Shown: positions 58,087-64,000 of the stretch, piece after piece
Layout: each line of letters begins with the position of its first letter
How positions within the stretch are numbered: the stretch's first letter is position 1
Source of the DNA: Piezodorus guildinii
Lineage: Eukaryota; Arthropoda; Insecta; Hemiptera; Pentatomidae
Reading direction: 5' to 3'
Assembly (NCBI GenBank): GCA_023052935.1
Contig: CM041297.1
Span: 49,271,917-49,335,916, forward strand
DNA: 64,000 bases
Translations under genes and position numbers: made by a program
The notes under the pieces: generated by a model
Told to the model about the DNA's origin: nothing
The model's database searches: none
What the model saw: only the letters and a program-made list of their open reading frames with translations

Positions 58087-60534
58087 GTTAAGAAGTGAAA
58101 TTTTAGTTTCCAGACACAGTATTATACAAATGCAATGCTTTGTTGTCATTCTCCATAATGTTTTAATAATATGTACATGTATATAAATGTATGTATATTC
58201 ATACTTATTCATGAATCTTCATGAGTATTTTTATACAAATATTATGTTTTACAGTTAATTTATATAAAACATACAAAAAAAGGGAAAAAAAAATGTTTTA
58301 CTTATTTATTATAATTTTTTTATTTTTTAAGTTATCATTATTACTGCATAGTTACCAAATATTTGTTTATTTATAATTTAATTGAAGATCTTGTTATCGT
58401 GATACTAAGTATTAACATTTTAAGATATGCTTATTTTGTTACTAGTTATTGAATTACAATTAATTTGTTTAAGAATAATTTATTTATTTATGAGCCAATA
58501 AATATTTTGATATGTATTCATATACATTTTTTTATCATAAAAATGTAAGCACAAGTTTAGAATGGATTTATGTTCTGGTAAGTTTTCTTTATAATGTTCT
58601 GACATTTAAATCTTAAGAGCATATATTTGCTTACTGTAGTTTACACTTTGGTTTTACATTATTTCTTTTTCATCAAAATTGTTTTATTTCAAGTTAACCA
58701 ATTTATTATTAACCACAATTTATTATTTTTGACCTATCAACTGTTAAATATCTAAAACTTTTCTCAATTGTTATTTTTTTAAAGGAAATAAACCTTATTT
58801 CTCTGTTATATTTATATTCTGCTAAATATAAACCTTATATAATAAACTTTATTTCTCTGTTAATTTGGCATTCTCGAACTATTAGACGGAAAGCTTGATT
58901 ATTTGAGACTAATAGAAGAGGATGGTGGACTGACCAAGACCAACATGAAGCAAAAATATTCTATTTATATTTTTTCTATTATTGCTTCAAATGAAATATA
59001 TTTTGTAAAAATTGTTCCAAGAAAATTATTTCATGAATTAAAAATAATAGCCACATATTTGTGCTACATATGCCTTTCGCTTACCTCATTTGTTGAAATC
59101 AATTTAAGAAGTTTTAAATAAAGTTACGACTCAAAAAAGCTTAAAGAATTACCTTCAGTTTCATCGCTAGCATATGTTTTAGATTAAATAATACCTTCTT
59201 CTTTCTTTTTCATTTTTCTGGTTCTCAATCCTCCTCTTCATTTGAGCTGTGTGTAACTAAATAATATGAACACTATTAAATCATTATGTACAATAACCAC
59301 CTATGTTTATCCCTATTCATCACTTAACATTACCTTTCACAATTTTTTTTTTTTTTTTTCTAACATTTTTAGCAAACTTCCTCTTTGACAACCAATTCTC
59401 CACTTTTAGTTTCATTTTTCTTAAATACAGTTCTGCTACTAGTTTCATATATTTTTTTTATTTCTTATTTAGATGGAATTAGGTTGGAAAAAAAAATTGA
59501 ATCAGTGTTGTAATGTTTTTATAGGATGGAGAGAAAAGACTTTAAGAATCAGATAGTAGCGCAGTCTGGGTGAAAGAATGGAACTAGCGTATATAAATAA
59601 ATTTATGAAATTTATAATATAAATGTATCAAGAGTACGCTTATTATTACAAATTACGTTGGGAGCATTGCATTTTTTTTTCTTTGCTAAAGAAACATTAA
59701 AAAAATATGTATATATATATATATATATATAATAATAAAAAAAATGTACTACAAGTATGTAACTATGTAGTCACAACAAAACCTGCGAAGGACTAAACAG
59801 TGAAATCTCACTGATTACAGTGTAACAGCTACAAGTGGTAACTCGTTACGATAGCATGTAATAGTTTGCTGTATTCATCATTTTCCTCTTCCCTTACTGG
59901 TTTAGCATTTCATAAAATAATAATTTATACTGAAGAGAATACGATATGTTAAAATAAGAAAAATAGATATAATAGAATATAAAATTTTAAATAAAACGGA
60001 TGGTTATTGTACGTCGAAAACACATAGCTCATCTTCTGGGAGAAAAAATTAACTAAAATTTATTTATTTTTTTAAATCTTTGATGTTATCAATTTAATTA
60101 ATAGAAAAAGAATTATTTCAAAATAATAAGGAAAAAAAGTCTATATTATAATATTAAATTATTATCTTACAAATCTTCTGTAGCTATTATTTTAAAGTTT
60201 TCCAGATGTTATGAATTCTAAAAGGGATAGCATTTTTCTAAATCTCTAATCGAAAGTTAGAAACTAGCACAAGTATTTCATATAATCGAAGTTCACTACT
60301 ATTTTAAAAAAGTGGTCTGAAACGAAAAATGTAATCAAACCTGAAATAATATGAAAAATTGAAGCAAAAGACCTTAAATTACGATGTAACCATGACAGTT
60401 CACGTGTACTGACACTCTTGTGAGTGAATCTAATCACGGCTACTTTCATATAACAGGTTATCAGAGTAAGTGTTATTTCCAAGCAAGACGTGATTCTATC
60501 CCACCATTACACGCAGTAATCTTCACTAACTCTT
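58087..60534. other. Intergenic region, FAPP1 3' UTR and AT-rich DNA
   Basis: Begins with the FAPP1 3' UTR (AATAAA near 58498). A weak T1-element fragment lies at 59068-59150 (CTTTCGCTTACCTCATTTG) and a (TA)n run at 59706-59731. Nothing else recognised. Confidence 0.5.
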
Positions 60535-60839
60535 GACTGGGAGGTTTGGCACCCTCCTGTAATCCAGCTACTTGGAAGTCGGGGAATATGAATGAGTTGA
60601 GGGCTCTCTTGCCTAAGACTTTGGTACTAACCTCAGCGTGACATCCGCAAGATTGGAAATCCATCTTGGGGGTAAGAAAGAAGGCAGAATTGGCAGATGC
60701 CTCCTAGTAATACCTCTGAACGGAAGAGCGCGGTTGGGATGAAGATTGACTCTCGACTGCAGTGATGGTGAACCATCACTGGGAGGTTTAGTATCCAAGT
60801 TTTCAGTAGGGGGTAGATCACTCAGACGATTTCCTTTTT
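60535..60839 (+). ncRNA. 7SL/SRP-RNA-like structured RNA candidate
   Basis: About 305 nt, clearly GC-richer than its surroundings and ending in T5 (60835-60839), a Pol III terminator. The 5' part folds as an SRP Alu domain: GACT..AGTC (helix 2), GGAGG-TTTGGCAC-CCTCC (helix 3), the U-turn TGTAAT, and CCA-GCTACT-TGG (helix 4). CCTGTAATCCAGCTAC is close to the human 7SL CCTGTAGTCCCAGCTAC. Downstream, CTTTGGTACTAACCTC (near 60630) can pair with GAGGTTTAGTATCCAAG (near 60783), as in helix 5. The centre does not show the usual SRP54-binding helix 8 sequence and contains a 9 bp hairpin (CAGTGATGG-TGAA-CCATCACTG). It may be a real but divergent gene, a 7SL pseudogene, or a 7SL-derived RNA. Confidence 0.5.
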
Positions 60840-61291
60840 AAAATTTTGGCCTAGAAAATCATTCAGTGACATTTTTCTTACAATAACTGCAAGCTTCCTA
60901 GAAGCTCCTTATTAAAACACTGCAAACTTAGTTAATTTCTTCTTTTTTTTCAATTGTAAACGAAATATTATGTTAAAAAAATTAAACCACAATTCTTAAT
61001 TAAAAAAAAAAAAATTCTAAAATAGCAACTCAGGACTTGCACTTGGCTCTCCACATGAAACATATTTTAAAAGTATACCTTAGGTTTCCAAGTAAGCATG
61101 TCTTCATCAAATAATCTAGAAGTATAAATTATTTACAACACAAATAACTTAAGTGTATGTTTGTTTTTTGTTTTTGTTTTCACTCTTTTCACAACTGGAT
61201 TTGTTACTTAATGATTTTTCTAAAATCTTAGTCTTTTTTAACAGTATATTATATGTATTTACCGCAACAGTATTTCCATCAATTATCAAAT

Positions 61292-61383
<92 letters not shown>

Positions 61384-63759
61384 CAAACAGTAAGAGAAAC
61401 ATTTCAAATCAAAGATACATTAGAGACTGAAATTTTGAAAACTTGACATTCAAACTCTGTGGGAGGATACAACCTACTGTTAATTAAAAATCATTTTATT
61501 ATCATATAGGTAGGTGTTAGGATCATCGTTGCATGGACTAATATTTTTGTGGTGAATTAAAAAAAAATTGGTCCAGTAATTTCACAGAAATGCCAAGGAA
61601 GGATTTTTTTTTATTCGATATTTGGATTCTTGAACTGTAAGCTCTCAAATTTTGAGGGAGGGTGGGATGATATTTTTTTTGGTCGATTACAAAGCTTCAT
61701 TATTGAAAATAATAAACCAAAATTCTCAGAAAATATGATATATATCACAAAATGGCAATTTACATGACTCAAGGGACTACAGATTACTTACTCTATTCAC
61801 TATTACTAAATGGTGGATGTGTTAAAACTCAGATTCGAAAAATTTTATGGCTGGAAGAACAAGAAATTAATTTTCAATTATTACAGTAGAAAGAAAATTA
61901 CACCAAATTAAGAAAAAAGTTTTTCATAATTCTTTCTATTCCAAGTACCAAGTGAATTTAACCAATTATATAGAGTTTACTATTGTTAAAAAAACTCCAA
62001 TTTTAAATACATTGGCACCTAATATTTCAAATAGAAGGAATATTCATAGTCTAGACATTTTTTTTTTTTTTTTGCATGTTAGTCATTTAAAGAATGCTTC
62101 AGGTTCTTCACACATAGCCAAAGTAGAAGAAACATCCAGGGAAAGATAATTGAGCTATATAGCCGTGTTAGGGATGGAAAGTGCTTTTCAGGATCAAAAC
62201 AACATATTTAAAAGAAGTGCCCAGAAATACACGACTTCATACGTCTGCTAACCAGTTGTAGCACTCCAGAGATCCTAAAATTCTCTTAAATTTTATTTCA
62301 TATTCAGCAGAGAATCCTAGAGTAAAAAGTCAGGATGTAGATAGCTTCTTTATTATTTTTTTTTTTTTTTTTTTTGAGAGAGAGAGAAAGAGGTGGAGGG
62401 GAGGGATATTGCATTTTTGTATCTATCTAATCTAGGAGTTGGAGCTAGGAAAATACATTTGTTTGAAGAAAAAAATTTAAAAATGTCTACTAAAACTAAA
62501 TTTGAAGAGATAGATAAGTGGTCAAGAATAAAATTAAATATTTTATTAGTAACTATTTACTAAATGTCCACCTTCATTATGACAGCTCAGCCTTAGGCAA
62601 GTAGGAAATGAGCGGTAACTAATCAAACAAAAGAAAGGTTGAAAGTTAGTTCATACACACACAGGATGTTGAGGTATAATAAGATATTATTAAACAGAGA
62701 AAAATTAGGAATGTGATATTTCATAAAAAAAAAAAAAAAAAAAAAAACAGAAGTAATAGGGATACTTTATTTTTAAAAAAACATGTAAGCTAAAAAATTA
62801 ACAGTTCATAATTAGTAAATTTAACAATTGTATATTTCTAAAATCAATTATACATAATATATTGATAATATCACAATAATTACAGTCTTCATATCAAAGC
62901 TAAACCAAATATGTTTGTAATATTAAAACAAAACAAATCAAATAAAATCTATAAATTTGAAATCTAACAATAAATACCAAGTAAATAAATTTTAGTCAAT
63001 CTATATTTTAATTGTTACTGTTAATAAAATAAAAGAAATGCTAACATAGGCCAAAACAAAGAATGACCTGAAAATGATTGTCCAACAAATTAATTACAGT
63101 GAATTAATAAATGAAATAATCTTAGAATTTTGAAATGAAAGATTTGTATTACAATTGTGGTCATCTATCAGAGGTGTGTTCTTCTTATTGCTTTAAAATG
63201 AGATTTTTTTATTTTAAATAAAATATGAAATCATTTAAAATTCGTGAGTAACTTTTTGAACAATCAAAGTAAAAACATATTAAACATGGCATTAAATAAT
63301 AAATACTTTAAAACTTATGAAGGTAACAATGGCATCAAACTAATGCCAATCTTAGTAAATCCGTGAGGGATTGGTTTTTATAAGATTATGTCATATTATC
63401 GTATTGTTCCATCCTCACAAATGTCAGGGAGTAGTGGAACTATAAAAAAACAAATATATTATTTCCTAATTGACTAATGTTACAGGCCTGAGAAACATGT
63501 CAAAAATGCTTATTATATATTATGAATAGAATTTTTTTTAAAATTATTCCATTGTAGTTAAGGCACACTTTGGCAGTAATATTTAAAAAAAAAATAGGTA
63601 TATATCTTATATACCTACAACCCTGTCCAATTCCTATTCAGTAATCATTATTTTCAAATCGACATTTTAAAGTCATAAATTATTTTCACAATCAGGAATT
63701 TTCACATCTAAATTCTTATCACATATCAATCTTAGTATAAGCATTCCATAAAGACTAAA
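60840..63759. other. Intergenic region and ZIP 3' UTR
   Basis: A T1-like fragment near 61190-61280, then (TA)n at 61297-61379. The right part (roughly 62700-63759) is probably the 3' UTR of the ZIP gene on the minus strand. Poly-A runs at 62729-62748 and a T run at 62351-62375 suggest old retroposed tails. No other gene seen. Confidence 0.45.
61297..61379. repeat. (TA)n microsatellite, longest in the window
   Basis: About 41 uninterrupted TA units. The frame running through it is an artefact. Confidence 0.95.
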
Positions 63760-63912
63760 TTACAAAAAAATACTTAAAGCTGACATAATTGAAAATCCAA
63801 TGAACATTCCAATGATTTGGAAAAAACTAGCGTATCTTGGGAGGTCACGTGCTTTCTCACGGGGTATTATTTCACATAAAGCTATGTACAATAATGTTCC
63901 CCCTGCAATGGC
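63760..63912 (-). CDS. ZIP (SLC39, ZIP1-3 group) zinc transporter, last exon, partial
   Basis: An acceptor at 63913-63914 opens a 51-codon exon ending TAA at 63760-63762. It reads AIAGGTLLYIALCEIIPREK, ARDLPRYASFFQIIGMFIGF, SIMSALSIFL. The GGTLLYIALCEIIPRE motif (transmembrane segment VII end, with conserved Glu) and a final hydrophobic helix are the C terminus of ZIP transporters of the ZIP1/2/3 type, which import zinc into the cytosol. The remaining exons lie to the right of the window. Frame at the acceptor taken as phase 0 because it gives the family sequence. Confidence 0.8.
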   Translation of the reverse strand, partial: AIAGGTLLYIALCEIIPREKARDLPRYASFFQIIGMFIGFSIMSALSIFL

Positions 63913-64000
63913 CTATAAATAACACAAAGGATTATTAAACAAATCAATTAATAAACAACTTATAAATCTAGGTATATCAAGATACTGGTTACTTTCCATA

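Noticed and set aside
60473..60821. Three overlapping minus-strand frames of ~62 codons
   Set aside because: They are the complement of the structured RNA candidate; no conserved protein pattern.
1..64000. CRISPR arrays, operons, bacterial-type systems or viral replication genes
   Set aside because: The DNA is intron-bearing and eukaryotic; repeats seen are transposons and satellites, with no spacer-repeat array or viral gene set.

Overview
This is an AT-rich eukaryotic nuclear window. Host genes are split into short exons with GT-AG introns, introns carry many transposable elements, and there are long (TA)n arrays. The gene set (FTSJ3/Spb1, mitochondrial ribosomal protein L2, ANKRD13, a FAPP1-type PH protein, a ZIP zinc transporter) is ordinary metazoan housekeeping. 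The Jockey, CR1-like and mariner elements, the tRNA-derived SINEs and the overall composition fit an insect. Hemiptera is my guess from the style of the Jockey copies, but the species is not determined.

Layout. 1-4800 is gene-free and repeat-rich: a ~120 bp tandem repeat, SINE and Jockey fragments, a 97% palindromic foldback and (TA)n. 4801-14203 (minus) is a complete 14-exon FTSJ3/Spb1 gene (862 codons). 14204-14550 is a short head-to-head spacer, and 14551-18452 (plus) is a complete 4-exon mRpL2 (315 codons). 18453-21590 is the convergent spacer with a recently inserted, 5'-truncated Jockey copy. 21591-51384 (minus) is a complete 13-exon ANKRD13 gene (613 codons) whose introns hold most of the transposons. 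51385-51995 is a second head-to-head spacer, and 51996-58086 (plus) is a 7-exon FAPP1/PLEKHA3-like gene (210 codons) whose first intron is GC-AG. 58087-63759 is intergenic and holds a GC-rich structured RNA candidate with a 7SL/SRP Alu-type fold. 63760-63912 (minus) is the last coding exon of a ZIP (SLC39) transporter that continues beyond the window.

All exon chains were joined by eye. In all four complete genes the exon lengths sum to a multiple of three and every junction keeps frame. The genes are not one pathway: FTSJ3 acts in nucleolar pre-rRNA processing, mRpL2 in mitochondrial translation, ANKRD13 in ubiquitin-dependent endocytosis, FAPP1 at the Golgi, and ZIP in metal import. The shared feature is architecture: two divergent gene pairs.

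No new multi-gene system is visible. The least explained signals are (i) a group of foldback repeats whose arms carry a hammerhead-ribozyme-like core next to a short stem, (ii) the 7SL-like RNA whose central part does not look like a normal SRP S domain, (iii) a two-copy TIR element in which one copy preserves the empty target site of a MITE nested in the other, and (iv) a three-copy TIR element whose ends read as strong outward splice donors.
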